The position numbers were made by a program, and so were the translations under genes. Positions 53,720-63,873 of a DNA stretch of 64,000 bases are shown in pieces (the first letter of the stretch is position 1; each line of letters begins with the position of its first letter). The DNA is from Rudanella paleaurantiibacter (GTDB taxonomy: Bacteria > Bacteroidota > Bacteroidia > Cytophagales > Spirosomataceae): the NCBI RefSeq assembly GCF_009184635.1, contig NZ_WELI01000011.1, forward strand, positions 183,170 to 247,169, written 5' to 3'. The notes below the pieces were generated by a model. That model ran no database searches and was not told the origin of the DNA. It saw only the letters and a list, made by a program, of their open reading frames with translations.

Positions 53720-56700
53720 TTACTTACCCAGCGAGGCCGGTGTAATCGCAATACAGCTTCCACCTATATCCATTACCGGCTGGTTTTTACCCGTTGGGGT
53801 CTGACCGGCCAGATTGTACGTACAGGTACCCGCTCCCGTAATCGTCAAATCCAACGTTCCGAGTGTAGCACCACTGTAGTTGACGGGCACGTAGAAGGTT
53901 TGCGTGCCTCCCGTGTTAGCGACCAGATTCGTTGGCAGAATTTGCAGCGAGAAGCCCGATCCGCTGACCGATACCGGGAAACTACCGGTTGTGCTAACGG
54001 TCATCGTGATTTTCAGCACACCACTACCCGGTGTACCCTGGTTGATAGCGCCGATAATCTGCGTCGATGTACAGTTGATATTCCCACTGGCCGGTACCGG
54101 CGACACAACGAGTGTATACGTTTTCGTCTGACACTGCGGGGTTGGCGAACTGTTGTCGCACACCTTAATGCAGAAGTAGTACACTCCTGGGGTGGTCGGT
54201 GCTACGTAGCTGTAGCTGCCCGTATTGCTGTCCACCGTCAGGCTGCTGCTGGCGGGCAGCTCGGTAGCCCCTGCGGCTGCAGAGCATGAGGCATTACCCG
54301 TGTCGTTGCTGTACGTGAACGGCGTTGTACCACCGGTTGGCACTAATTCGGTTGCCGCATTCCCTGTCTGGGTTCCGCCCGCCGATGCGGTTTTCACCGG
54401 TGGAGCCGACGTGGTGAACGGCGTCACCTGGTTCACGGCCGTAATCTGCGTGATGGCGGGTGTACTCGCCCCGGCGACATTGCTGGCAATGGCGGTCAAT
54501 GATTGTTCGCCTGGCGACAGGTTCACCTGACAACTCCAGGTTCCTCCAACAGTGGCCGTTGTCGTACAAAGCGTAGCTGGGCCGGGGCCTGTCAACACGA
54601 CCGTACTTCCCGGCGTAGCCGTCCCCGACACCGTCGGGTTCAGTGCTGTAGTGGTGCTGGCCGCAGGACTCAGAATAGCGACTGTTGGGGGCACAAGAAT
54701 CGTTGTGCTGGCCGTCGATGAATTATACGTCTGAATGCGGAAGCCTGAATTTACATCCGGCGTTACCCGCGCAATATTGTTCGCCACCGCACCAATGGTG
54801 AAACTATTGGTATTCGCCTGCACGGTGAACGACAGCGAGCTGCCCCCCGGTACACTCAGGTTTCGAATTGCCAATACCGCCGAACCGCTGTACGGCGAGG
54901 CTGTTGCGCTACCAATGCCGGTGAGGGTACCACCTACGTACGTCAACTCACCGGGCAGCAGATCCTGGAACGTACTCAGCACCGCTGAGCCTGCATTTGG
55001 GTTCGTGATAGTGTAGGTGTAGGTCAACACCTCGTTCTGCCCAGCTGTTGTTTTATTCACGGTTTTCTGTACGGTCAGGTTGGCCTCGGGGTCATTCTGA
55101 ATGAGCGTCAGCGGAGTAGGCTGAGCCGTTGTGCCTGTTTCTGATGGATCATCAGAAAGGTAAGTTGCACCCGTACCGTTAGTTACAACATACGTAGCCT
55201 GATTCAGGAACGTACCCGCTGCACTCCCTTTAGCAGTCGCATAGAAGTAATGCGTTCCGGGCGGCACGGTCAGGTTAGTCAGTTGCAGATTGTTCGTATT
55301 CCCGTAAGCATTTACCGACCCAACCAGTAACGACGTTGAGCTGACAAACGAGCTATCTCTCCAGACTAAGCCACTCGGCAGGTTATCCGTCAGGTTAATT
55401 GTTTTATTGACGCAGTTCGTGTTCTGAACGGTAAACTTATACGTAAAGGGCTCTTCGGTCTTCTGAGGGTTTGGTGCCACTTCTTTGTACACGTACACGT
55501 TGTCGACGAGCGGCTCTTTTGGCTTGGGGGGCGCACAGGTTACCGTAACGGGCCCAATCCGCATATCGTTGTACACATTGAAGTTATAGGTATTGTCTTT
55601 CCGATACTCCACAAACACCTCTTCAACCGGTGTATCGAAGTTTACGTACACATCGGCCCAGGCACCCAGATCCCAGGGGATATTCGAGCCAATCGCTTGC
55701 TGCTGACTGCCCTGATAATTCAACTGGAGCGCGTCGAATGGCAACCATTGGGTGTACCGACTCAGCTGCGGGCTAATGATGTTGCTCCCCTGCTTCCCGT
55801 AAATCTTGACAATATCCCGACCGCCAATGTAGCCGTCCACATCCCATACTTTGAAGCTGACCGTATTGGCCGCGACTACCGATGTTGAGGTACCCTGGCG
55901 GAACTGCATCCGGGTAGTAATCACATTGTTCTCGGTGCTGGCGTTGTCGTTACGCGGGATAAACAGGCCGATGCCGTCGAACACAGGCCACCAATCCACC
56001 GTTGGCCGGTAAAGCAGCATATTGTTGTTGTCTGTAACGGTCACGCTCATGGTCATAGCTGCCGTAGCCGACTGCGACGCGGGCGTGTAGTTGGGCAGCA
56101 GCACTTTCTGCTTGTCGCCGTACCACCAGGTGTTCCAATGGAACGTCTGGGCCTTCGGTGCTACACAGAGGTTGGCCGGTGCCGTGGTGTTACCCGCAAA
56201 GCGTACATAGCTGGTTGCATTGGCCGGGAAATCATAGATGGCCGTTCCAATCCCATTGGTGTAGCTCATCGGAACCGAAACCAACAGGTTGGTAAACCCG
56301 GCATCGCTAAACACCTGCATGTAAACCGGGTAATTCAGGTTGAAACCAAAACCAGTTAGGTTTTCCTGCACCAGTACAGGACCGGCGCTACCCGTTTCCG
56401 TGAATTTGTACGACAGATTCGTGTACCGATCGGCCGATGGCGGTGGCGGGCAACTGGAAGCCGCTGCCAGCGACAAAGCCGTTGTACCGGTTGCCCCATT
56501 GTCGCCGATGACAACAAACGTTTTGTCGGTAGTTAACGAACCTGGGTTGGTTGCGTTGGTGGCTGCAACCGTGCCTGAGATGCTGATCGTCATCCGGGCA
56601 TTGGTGTTCACCGACTTCGATTGTTTCTGCAACAGGCCCTGGCAATCTTCACGCCCAATACCCGTAACGTTGGCCGAGTAGCTCGATATGTTATAAATGG

Positions 56701-59700
56701 TGTTTCCGGTACCAGACAGGTAGTTGTGTTCCAGCGTCAGACCATGCTTGATCCCTAAATAGGTGTTCACCCGTTGCCGTTCGGTCTGGGATAAAGCGCG
56801 GGAGTAATGAATAATCTCCGACGTTTTGTTATTATTCATCCCGTAGGCATTACCCCCCCCGATTACCATATAATCGTACGGAAGCAGGCTCGTTACGTTC
56901 GCTGTGCCTACCCAACCGGCTTCATTACCGTTCTGACCGACCAATACGGAGGTAGCAGAAGGAGTTGAGGAGTCAATAAAAGCCCCGTAGAGCGTTGGCT
57001 GGCCAATAACAATCGACCGGTTCTGGTTGATCTTATTGTAGATATCAGTACCCGCTGCACCACTTCCGCCCGAGAACGGCGCTTTAATGTAGTGCAAACC
57101 AACATTATCCGTCTCAATATTAGAATGACCCAGACCCCAATTGTGTAGACCGGCTTCCGTATTATTCTCATTGGTAAGCCGGATAAAGTGTCCATAATCA
57201 CCTTTAAACGTGTAATTATTCACTACACCAAACGTGGTGTGCGACCGGGCGTAATCGCTTCCGGTAATAGCACTGTTGAGCCGCTGGTTATTCGCAAAGT
57301 TGATGTAGGGGTTATAGTTACTAACGGCGTCGCCATCTGAATAAGACGGCTGCAAGGTGGTAGTTGCCTGTGTCACTTCCGGGTTATTTCCTCCGCTATC
57401 ACGGTCGGCCCAGCCGGTGACCACTGTCCCTGACTTCGTTATGCCAACTGCTGGATCAAACCAGAAATCTAAACCGCCCGTAACGCAACCGGGCGCGACA
57501 ATATCCTGGCCGAACGTGAAGAACTGCCCATTGGTTAGATCAACCGTAGCCACCAGATTACCATTACCATCAGGAGTCATGGCATATTCCGTTACGCCCG
57601 CATTACCTGTGCTGAAACTGTTGGTATTGCTCACCAATAGATAAACCCCCTTCAAGCTTCCCGGAATTGTAACCGCAATTGTTCCAACCGTACCGGTTTC
57701 CTGAACTTTCCAGACCCGGTTCATGATCGCGAACGTAGCTACAGGCGTAAAGCTATTTGGCGTGTAACTAACGGTATATTGCGTTCCCAGCCCGTTGCTA
57801 CCCCAAATCAAGTAGCTCTTGTCTGCCGGGAACACGTTAGGGTTGGCTTCATTCGATTCTGCCACCGCTCCCAGACCAATAGCCGGCTGGAAACCTACAT
57901 TCACCGAACGAGATTGCTTCTGGTTCAACCCCTCGAAGTTATCGAGGCCAATACCAGCAATATCGTAGCTGTATGCCGAGTTAGCAGTTGCATTCCAGAT
58001 TACGGCACTGTTGGTAGCGAGGTAATCTACGTTGCTTCCGTTCCGGTTAACAATACCGTTGCCTTGCCCCAGGGTAACCCCATTTTTAATGGCCAAGTAC
58101 GTATTAACCCGTTGGGCTTCGTTATCGCTTAGGTTGCTACCGTAAATAATGATTTCGTTGATCGGACCTTCCCACGGCTCGGTACCCGCCGAACCAAAGT
58201 CTGCCCCTACTGACAGATTCTTGAACAGGTGCGTCTGCACAATAGACGCCAAAGCGGCCGATTCGTTAATAAAGCTCCAGCCTGGCGTGTCTTTATACCC
58301 GTCCGTCCAGGTGGTCATCGATGTACCAAACGAGGCAACACTGTTGGCTGATGCAAACCCGATTACCTGGGGCTGAATGCGTTGCGTCAGGACATTGCGT
58401 GTATAGCCCGTACCGTTATACCAGCCGTTGACCCCTCCGGCGGGTGAGAACTTGTTTCCTTTTCCGAATGGCCCCAAATCAGGCACACCACCCACACCGT
58501 AGGGGTTCCAGCCGTTTGAAAGGGTTCCGTTGTTCAGTTTGTTAAACTCAAAGTAATCGAACAGATCAGCCGTTGAGAGGAGTGTACCCACGCCCAGATC
58601 GGCCGATTCGTCCTGTGCGGCCATCATGAATGTGAAGGGCGAGTTACCGGGCATGAACGAGCTGGGGTTATACAACACCTTTGCCCCTTTGAAATAAAGG
58701 GTCGGGTTGTAGTTCACCATCTGCGATCCGCTCGTGATGTACTCGGGGCGGTTGGCTGCGGCCGTCTGGGACAGACTGTACGGATTGAGCAATGCCTGAT
58801 TGTCCCACTGCGTAACGGCCGTACCACTGGTGACTACGCCAGCATCCGATTTGAGCCAAATGGTTAGGTTGGAGCTAACACCGCCCGGTGCTTTTTGAGC
58901 CGCCCCGAACGTAAAGAATTGCCCGTCGGCCAGATCAATGGTTGTTACCAGATTCCCATTACCATCCGGTGTCAAGACTAACTCCTGGGTGTTGGCTGGT
59001 ACAAAACTGGCTGAATTGCTCACGAGCAGGTACTCAGCACCTGTCGACGAAGCTACACCAACCACAACCGTTCCTACCGTTCCGGTTTCGGTAACGCGCC
59101 AGGTGCGGGCCATCCGATAAAAGCCCACGTTACCCGCCGGTGTAAAGCTGGTTGGGGTGTACAGGGCCGAATAGCTGGCTGGCCGGCCATCGTCGCCGAT
59201 AATTTCAAACGACTTGTTGGCCGCGAAGCTGTTTGTATTGAGCGCATTGGCCGATACAAGCCCCGAACCAAGGCCGATGGTTACAAGACCACCGGGTGTG
59301 TTTACCGAGCGCGATTGTTTCTGGTTTAACCCGGAGGCTTCGTCCCGTCCGATGCCGGCAATATTGGCTGAGTAGCTCGAAACGTTATAAATGACCGAAC
59401 CGTCACTGGCCAGGTAGTTGTGCGTCAACGTGGTACCGTACTTGATGGCCAGGTACGTATCCACCCGATCTTTCTCCTGACTGGTCAGATTCCGGCTGTA
59501 CAAAAACGATTCAGCAATATTACCGTTCCAGTTTTCGACACCTTCGTAAGACCCTAGCGTAAACTGCCCATCTACCGGCCCACTGTTTCCCACAGCGGTC
59601 GCTTCGGTAGTAGGTTCATAAAACTCGGTACCGTTTTGCCGGAGTCCGCTACCCACATTAGGGGCTCCACCGTTCCAGAAATACCCCAGCAGGGTCGACT

Positions 59701-61642
59701 TATTAGCGGTTAATACCGTCGGATGATTAATCTGAACCGGCGCCGAACTGTTCATCCACATAATCTGCTGGTTACCCAGCGTGCCCATATGCGGGTTATC
59801 AATACCCAGATCGCCCAGGTTCTCGTACCCCCCGTCGATCGCATTGCTGGCTGCTCCGTAGAAGGTTCCAGAACTGGTAGTCGACATAAACCGGGTTAGT
59901 TTATACGCTAACCGGTCATCGATACCGTCAAATTTCACCGATGGGTTGAAGTTAAAACCAACTGAAGCAGGCTGAATCAGAGGCCGGAAAGCACTCGTCG
60001 TCTGAATCAGATTATGGTCTGCAATACTTTGGTCCGTCCATTGACTAACGGCCGAACCACTTGCTACCACACCATCGTCGGCTTTGACCCATAGCTGTAG
60101 ATCGACCGTTACACCACCCGGAGCAACGAGTGCTTTGGCAAACGTGAAGTACTGTCCGTCCGTCAGGTTCACCTGCGCCGTCAGATTACCGTTCCCGTCG
60201 GGAGTCATGGCAATTTCGGTGGCTCCACTGCCGAAAGAGGACGACGACTTCACCAGCAGGTATGTTCCGGTGCTGTTACCCGGAATGCTAATGGTCACAG
60301 TCCCCACCGTTCCGGTTTCCTGTACCTTCCAGATACGATTCATCGAGTACACGGGTACCGACGATGTAAAGCTGCCGGGTGTGTAAGCGTTTGCGTAACC
60401 CGTTGACAGACCATTATCACCAACCAGCTCAAATGTCTGATCAGTCATCGCATTCGAATTAGCCGCATTGCTGGCGCTGATACCCGTACCGTTACCAATT
60501 GTAACAAAGGCCGCAGCATTGACTGACTTCGATTGCTTTTGGTGCAACCCGCTGGTATTATCCCGACCAATACCAAAAATATTGTAGTTATAACCACTGT
60601 TGGCAGCGGCCGCCCAAACCGTCGAACCACTGCTGTTGACGTAATTATAATTCAGGGAATTTACGCCCGCCAGGGTCGTACTTTGGCCCAGTGTAATCCC
60701 GTATTTAATGGCCAGATACGACTCTACTTTTTGCCGTCCAGCAGCCCCGATATCCTCATTATATAAGATAACCTCCGCGTAGTCGCCCACAAACTGATAC
60801 CCTTTGGCGTACCCAATTTCAACCTGATCGGCATTGGTAGTTGGGGTCTGCGTTGCCGTAGCAGAGACCGCCCCATTAACAACCATATTTTGTTTGGTAT
60901 CCCAGAAGCCTGTTGCCACAAACGGTACACCGGCCTGATAGGGCACAAAGGGTACATAACCCGGTTGCGTGCCCGTCCAGTCACCATGCCAGAAACCAAT
61001 GTTTTGCAGCGAGTTGGTACTAATCCCGTAGCCGTTATCCCAGGTACTAACAGTTGTTTTGGATAGGATCGGGTTGAAATCCAGAGCGGTGGGTTTCGTA
61101 ACCCCAAAAATGGTGACCTTATTGGCTGTGGGGTTCAAGGCCGCATTATGGGCGGTTGTGAAATATTTCCCGGCTGACAGTGTAATGGCCGGGTTAAAAT
61201 TCATTGAGCTTCCCAAGGCAGGGGCCCCTACCACCGTAATCGGCCTGCTGTTCCCACTTTGGTCCTGCCAGCCGGTTGCGGTAGTAGTTCCGGTCAATCC
61301 GGCATCCGCTTTGAGCCAGAGCTGCAAATTACCACTCACACCACCCGGGCTTTGCGCCTGCGTCTGCGTGGCACCCAGCCAACCGGCCATGAGCATACCA
61401 ATGGCTACCCGATTTACCGCTGTAGACATAAATCGTATGCACGATGCCGCGTATACGGTACGTTGCCAGACAGTTGATTCTGGAGAAACAACCAAGTTCC
61501 ATACCCTTTTCAGCAAAACCCAAAGCGCCACAAAGCATAGGTTCAAAACGGCCGAAATCCGTTTGGCAACACGGTCAAAATCTGCCTCACGCTCGAACAG
61601 GTAGCTGGCAAGCCTGAAGCAACCTTTGTAAAGTTTGTTCAT
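53720..61642 (-). CDS. Giant secreted protein with four lectin-like repeats, DUF11 and Ig-like domains
   Basis: A 2640-residue protein; first gene of the minus-strand operon. A second start at 61429 (MSTAVNRVAIGMLMAGWLGA) gives a tidy signal peptide and may be the real one. Four repeats (98-506, 507-916, 917-1380, 1381-about 1790) each combine a lectin-like LamG part with a YLAIKYGITL, GIGRD, QKQSxS module, often called DUF8202. Then a 230-residue unique part, two DUF11 domains, one Ig-like domain of the type in the neighbouring giant, one more Ig-like domain, and an end without a known sorting tail. Confidence 0.88.
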   Translation of the reverse strand: MNKLYKGCFRLASYLFEREADFDRVAKRISAVLNLCFVALWVLLKRVWNLVVSPESTVWQRTVYAASCIRFMSTAVNRVAIGMLMAGWLGATQTQAQSPGGVSGNLQLWLKADAGLTGTTTATGWQDQSGNSRPITVVGAPALGSSMNFNPAITLSAGKYFTTAHNAALNPTANKVTIFGVTKPTALDFNPILSKTTVSTWDNGYGISTNSLQNIGFWHGDWTGTQPGYVPFVPYQAGVPFVATGFWDTKQNMVVNGAVSATATQTPTTNADQVEIGYAKGYQFVGDYAEVILYNEDIGAAGRQKVESYLAIKYGITLGQSTTLAGVNSLNYNYVNSSGSTVWAAAANSGYNYNIFGIGRDNTSGLHQKQSKSVNAAAFVTIGNGTGISASNAANSNAMTDQTFELVGDNGLSTGYANAYTPGSFTSSVPVYSMNRIWKVQETGTVGTVTISIPGNSTGTYLLVKSSSSFGSGATEIAMTPDGNGNLTAQVNLTDGQYFTFAKALVAPGGVTVDLQLWVKADDGVVASGSAVSQWTDQSIADHNLIQTTSAFRPLIQPASVGFNFNPSVKFDGIDDRLAYKLTRFMSTTSSGTFYGAASNAIDGGYENLGDLGIDNPHMGTLGNQQIMWMNSSAPVQINHPTVLTANKSTLLGYFWNGGAPNVGSGLRQNGTEFYEPTTEATAVGNSGPVDGQFTLGSYEGVENWNGNIAESFLYSRNLTSQEKDRVDTYLAIKYGTTLTHNYLASDGSVIYNVSSYSANIAGIGRDEASGLNQKQSRSVNTPGGLVTIGLGSGLVSANALNTNSFAANKSFEIIGDDGRPASYSALYTPTSFTPAGNVGFYRMARTWRVTETGTVGTVVVGVASSTGAEYLLVSNSASFVPANTQELVLTPDGNGNLVTTIDLADGQFFTFGAAQKAPGGVSSNLTIWLKSDAGVVTSGTAVTQWDNQALLNPYSLSQTAAANRPEYITSGSQMVNYNPTLYFKGAKVLYNPSSFMPGNSPFTFMMAAQDESADLGVGTLLSTADLFDYFEFNKLNNGTLSNGWNPYGVGGVPDLGPFGKGNKFSPAGGVNGWYNGTGYTRNVLTQRIQPQVIGFASANSVASFGTSMTTWTDGYKDTPGWSFINESAALASIVQTHLFKNLSVGADFGSAGTEPWEGPINEIIIYGSNLSDNEAQRVNTYLAIKNGVTLGQGNGIVNRNGSNVDYLATNSAVIWNATANSAYSYDIAGIGLDNFEGLNQKQSRSVNVGFQPAIGLGAVAESNEANPNVFPADKSYLIWGSNGLGTQYTVSYTPNSFTPVATFAIMNRVWKVQETGTVGTIAVTIPGSLKGVYLLVSNTNSFSTGNAGVTEYAMTPDGNGNLVATVDLTNGQFFTFGQDIVAPGCVTGGLDFWFDPAVGITKSGTVVTGWADRDSGGNNPEVTQATTTLQPSYSDGDAVSNYNPYINFANNQRLNSAITGSDYARSHTTFGVVNNYTFKGDYGHFIRLTNENNTEAGLHNWGLGHSNIETDNVGLHYIKAPFSGGSGAAGTDIYNKINQNRSIVIGQPTLYGAFIDSSTPSATSVLVGQNGNEAGWVGTANVTSLLPYDYMVIGGGNAYGMNNNKTSEIIHYSRALSQTERQRVNTYLGIKHGLTLEHNYLSGTGNTIYNISSYSANVTGIGREDCQGLLQKQSKSVNTNARMTISISGTVAATNATNPGSLTTDKTFVVIGDNGATGTTALSLAAASSCPPPPSADRYTNLSYKFTETGSAGPVLVQENLTGFGFNLNYPVYMQVFSDAGFTNLLVSVPMSYTNGIGTAIYDFPANATSYVRFAGNTTAPANLCVAPKAQTFHWNTWWYGDKQKVLLPNYTPASQSATAAMTMSVTVTDNNNMLLYRPTVDWWPVFDGIGLFIPRNDNASTENNVITTRMQFRQGTSTSVVAANTVSFKVWDVDGYIGGRDIVKIYGKQGSNIISPQLSRYTQWLPFDALQLNYQGSQQQAIGSNIPWDLGAWADVYVNFDTPVEEVFVEYRKDNTYNFNVYNDMRIGPVTVTCAPPKPKEPLVDNVYVYKEVAPNPQKTEEPFTYKFTVQNTNCVNKTINLTDNLPSGLVWRDSSFVSSTSLLVGSVNAYGNTNNLQLTNLTVPPGTHYFYATAKGSAAGTFLNQATYVVTNGTGATYLSDDPSETGTTAQPTPLTLIQNDPEANLTVQKTVNKTTAGQNEVLTYTYTITNPNAGSAVLSTFQDLLPGELTYVGGTLTGIGSATASPYSGSAVLAIRNLSVPGGSSLSFTVQANTNSFTIGAVANNIARVTPDVNSGFRIQTYNSSTASTTILVPPTVAILSPAASTTTALNPTVSGTATPGSTVVLTGPGPATLCTTTATVGGTWSCQVNLSPGEQSLTAIASNVAGASTPAITQITAVNQVTPFTTSAPPVKTASAGGTQTGNAATELVPTGGTTPFTYSNDTGNASCSAAAGATELPASSSLTVDSNTGSYSYVAPTTPGVYYFCIKVCDNSSPTPQCQTKTYTLVVSPVPASGNINCTSTQIIGAINQGTPGSGVLKITMTVSTTGSFPVSVSGSGFSLQILPTNLVANTGGTQTFYVPVNYSGATLGTLDLTITGAGTCTYNLAGQTPTGKNQPVMDIGGSCIAITPASLGK
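56390..61350 (-). repeat. Four long lectin-like protein repeats
   Basis: Copies open with PGGVSGNLQLWLKADAG, PGGVTVDLQLWVKADDG, PGGVSSNLTIWLKSDAG and PGCVTGGLDFWFDPAVG. Lengths are 409, 410, 464 and about 410 residues. The DNA is more diverged than in the other two arrays, so this expansion is older. Confidence 0.88.
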
Positions 61643-62104
61643 AATAACTTGTGTTTGGCAACTAGTCCCCGGTTTTGACAGAGAATAGTACGGTTAAGGA
61701 AGCTGGAAAGAGGTGGTATGATGGATGACTCTCGAACTGATTGGATAAGCGTACGGAATCGATTGTGAGGCCGGGCAGGCATTAACCCCATTGATTAATA
61801 AAGCCAATCAACGAACCCACAGACACTCAGAAGAATACAAATCGTATGCCTACGACTGGATAAAAAATTCCCAAATTTTTTTTGGGAAAGGCCTGAATGC
61901 ATTTGGGAACACATTCCGTGCATTTGGGAAGAAAATTTGACGAATGGGAAGGGTTGACAACAGAACAGGCAATAAGTACTTTTTACATATGCACGTAGTT
62001 TGAATACCTAATGAATATGGCATAGTTTTAGCTAAACATTAATCTGTAATTAATACCTACTAGTTAGTACGTTTAGTCTTGCTCTTTCCTACCAAAACCG
62101 AACT
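61643..62104. other. Divergent regulatory region between giant operon and LytTR gene
   Basis: A 462-base region of low GC. It contains the TTTGGGAA repeat array (listed separately), a TTTAGCTAAA palindrome at 62027-62036 and TACGTTTA at 62068, near a -7 box for the LytTR gene. No gene is visible. Confidence 0.7.
61868..61950. promoter_or_regulatory. Array of TTTGGGAA repeats with 21-bp spacing, likely LytTR operator
   Basis: GGGAA cores start at 61884, 61905, 61926 and 61946, so spacings are 21, 21 and 20 bases. Three are full TTTGGGAA; the last is ATGGGAA. A reverse copy TTCCCAAA (61868-61875) forms an inverted pair with the first. LytTR-domain proteins typically bind 9-bp direct repeats about two helical turns apart, which this matches, although the bases differ from the classical consensus. 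Confidence 0.75.
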
Positions 62105-63109
62105 ATGTTACTTTCTCCTAAACCAAGTTTGGCGCAATCCGCGTTGATTGAAGAAGCGTGGCCACCGCACACTTTTCTGCAATCGACGATGTGGCTTGTT
62201 TGCTATTATATTGTAATCACGCTGTATTTTCTAAATGTAGAAGAACGGCTGAATTGGCATGACACTAACTGGCTTGCCAGATTCGCTTGCCAGATATGCA
62301 GCATTCCGCTTTCGTTGATTAGTATTCGAAGCTGTGCCTTCAGAATATGGAAATGGATATGGCCAGAACCAGTTCGCCTACCATATAGTGAGTTGGATCA
62401 AATCAAGTTAAAATGCCTCCAATTGGGCGTAGTTGTAAGTCTTTATCTTTTAGTAACGCTACTCCTATATACTATCAATAAGGCATTCGGCGTCCCCCAT
62501 GAACCGCTCTTACCTGTGTACGTGGCCATCGGGTTTATTATCCCCACCATTGCGTTTTATTGGTATAATGAGTACGCTTTCAATCAATATCAATTAGCTT
62601 ATTTCGGGGTTAAAGCCGATGTCGAAGAGACACATTCAAATGCATTTTCAGAAGCAAGCGATTTAAATAGAAGCATACAATTTTCTGCTTATTCAGACAG
62701 CCCTTACACGGCTCAGCAGGGTCACCAAACCGTAAAGACATCGCTGGTTTTACCCGATTCAGAGTTTGTTAAACTGCACGAGAACAATAGAGTAATTTTA
62801 CGCTTATTACCCGATCAACTTTATATGGTTCGCTCGCAAGGGAACTACGTATTTATTCACTGGCTAGAAAGTGAATACAAACTGGAGCGAACATTGATAC
62901 GTACGTCAATCAGTGACATTGAGGATACCCTCAAACCGTATCCCATGTTTATGCGCACGCACCGCAGCTTCATCATTAACCTGGAGAAAGTTTCCAAAGT
63001 AGAGGGTAATGCACGTGGCCTATTCGTGCATGTTTCTAAACTGGATGAAACCGGCCAAGTGTCACGCCGACGAATTGAAGAATTTCGTCAATATATGGCA
63101 GCTTACTAA
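62105..63109 (+). CDS. Membrane-anchored LytTR-domain regulator
   Basis: A 334-residue protein with no receiver domain. Four to five hydrophobic segments occupy the first 180 residues (MWLVCYYIVITLYFLNV, LGVVVSLYLLVTLLLYTI, LLPVYVAIGFIIPTIAFYWY). Residues 225-330 are a LytTR DNA-binding domain (MVRSQGNYVFIHWLESEYK, the RTSISDIEDTLKP helix and MFMRTHRSFIINLEKVSKVEG). It therefore couples a membrane sensor to DNA. It is divergent from the giant operon, with the repeat array between, so that operon and its own gene are the likely targets. Confidence 0.9.
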   Translation: MLLSPKPSLAQSALIEEAWPPHTFLQSTMWLVCYYIVITLYFLNVEERLNWHDTNWLARFACQICSIPLSLISIRSCAFRIWKWIWPEPVRLPYSELDQIKLKCLQLGVVVSLYLLVTLLLYTINKAFGVPHEPLLPVYVAIGFIIPTIAFYWYNEYAFNQYQLAYFGVKADVEETHSNAFSEASDLNRSIQFSAYSDSPYTAQQGHQTVKTSLVLPDSEFVKLHENNRVILRLLPDQLYMVRSQGNYVFIHWLESEYKLERTLIRTSISDIEDTLKPYPMFMRTHRSFIINLEKVSKVEGNARGLFVHVSKLDETGQVSRRRIEEFRQYMAAY

Positions 63110-63112
63110 GCA

Positions 63113-63147
63113 AAGTGGGCATACTCTCCGTAGAAGTATGCCCACTT
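63113..63147. terminator. Hairpin between convergent genes
   Basis: AAGTGGGCATACT (63113-63125) pairs perfectly with AGTATGCCCACTT (63135-63147) around a 9-base loop, 3 bases after the LytTR stop. There is no clear T-run; it may serve both convergent transcripts. Confidence 0.75.
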
Positions 63148-63179
63148 AACCAACACGTCTCCATTAACTAATTGAATTG

Positions 63180-63873
63180 TCACCACTCTCCCGGCACGTA
63201 GTTGCGCCAGTTGTGCTTTTCCTTAAAGCCAAGCACCTCAATGATTTTGCGGTTCGAGAACAGGGCTTCGTGTTCGCCCAGCTCGCGGGTGATAGGCACA
63301 TTCGGGAAAAACCGTTCGGCCAGTTCTTTGGTCGGGAGTACGGCCCCGTTGTGGTCGTTACCGGCATTGAACACCTGAAAGCCGAGGCCGTCTTTTTGTA
63401 GACACAGATCGACGATCTGCCCCAGATCGCGCGCGTCGATGTAGCAGAACGCGTTCCGACGCCGTACTTCGGGGTGCCGGAAATAATGCGGAAACAGTTC
63501 GGCGTATTCGTGCGGCTCAATCACATTGCCAATCCGTAAGGCGTAAATATCAATCCCCGACCGACGCGCAAACGTACGGGCGGTCTGCTCGTTCACTACT
63601 TTCGACAGGCCGTAGCTGTCCATCGGATCAACGTCGTAGTCTTCTTCGAGCGGCAACGATTTGGGGTCGGTTTGGCCATCCGAGAAACAGATGCCGTAGG
63701 TGGTTTCCGACGAGGCAATGATCACCTTCTTGATCCCCAGTTTCACAGCCGCTTCGATCACATTGTACGTACCAACGGTATTCACCCGAAACGTTTCATT
63801 GTCGGGTTTGATCAGGATGCGGGGCACGGCCGCAAAGTGAACAACGGCATCGAATTTAGGTACGCCGGTACCG
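63180..63873 (-). pseudogene. NAD-dependent sugar epimerase, interrupted by an IS element
   Basis: The coding frame reads from a stop at 63180-63182 back to about 63873, giving about 230 residues of an SDR-type epimerase/dehydratase: VHFAAVPRILI, NTVGTYNVIEAA, the SSETTYG and YGLSK catalytic pair (Ser/Thr and Tyr-x3-Lys), then ALRIGNVIEP. The frame is open beyond the first GTG (63827) and encodes GTGVPKFDAVVHFAAV, native sequence with no start. The roughly 85 N-terminal residues with the NAD-binding GxxGxxG are missing: a mobile element begins at 63874. The rest of the gene would lie beyond it. Confidence 0.8.
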
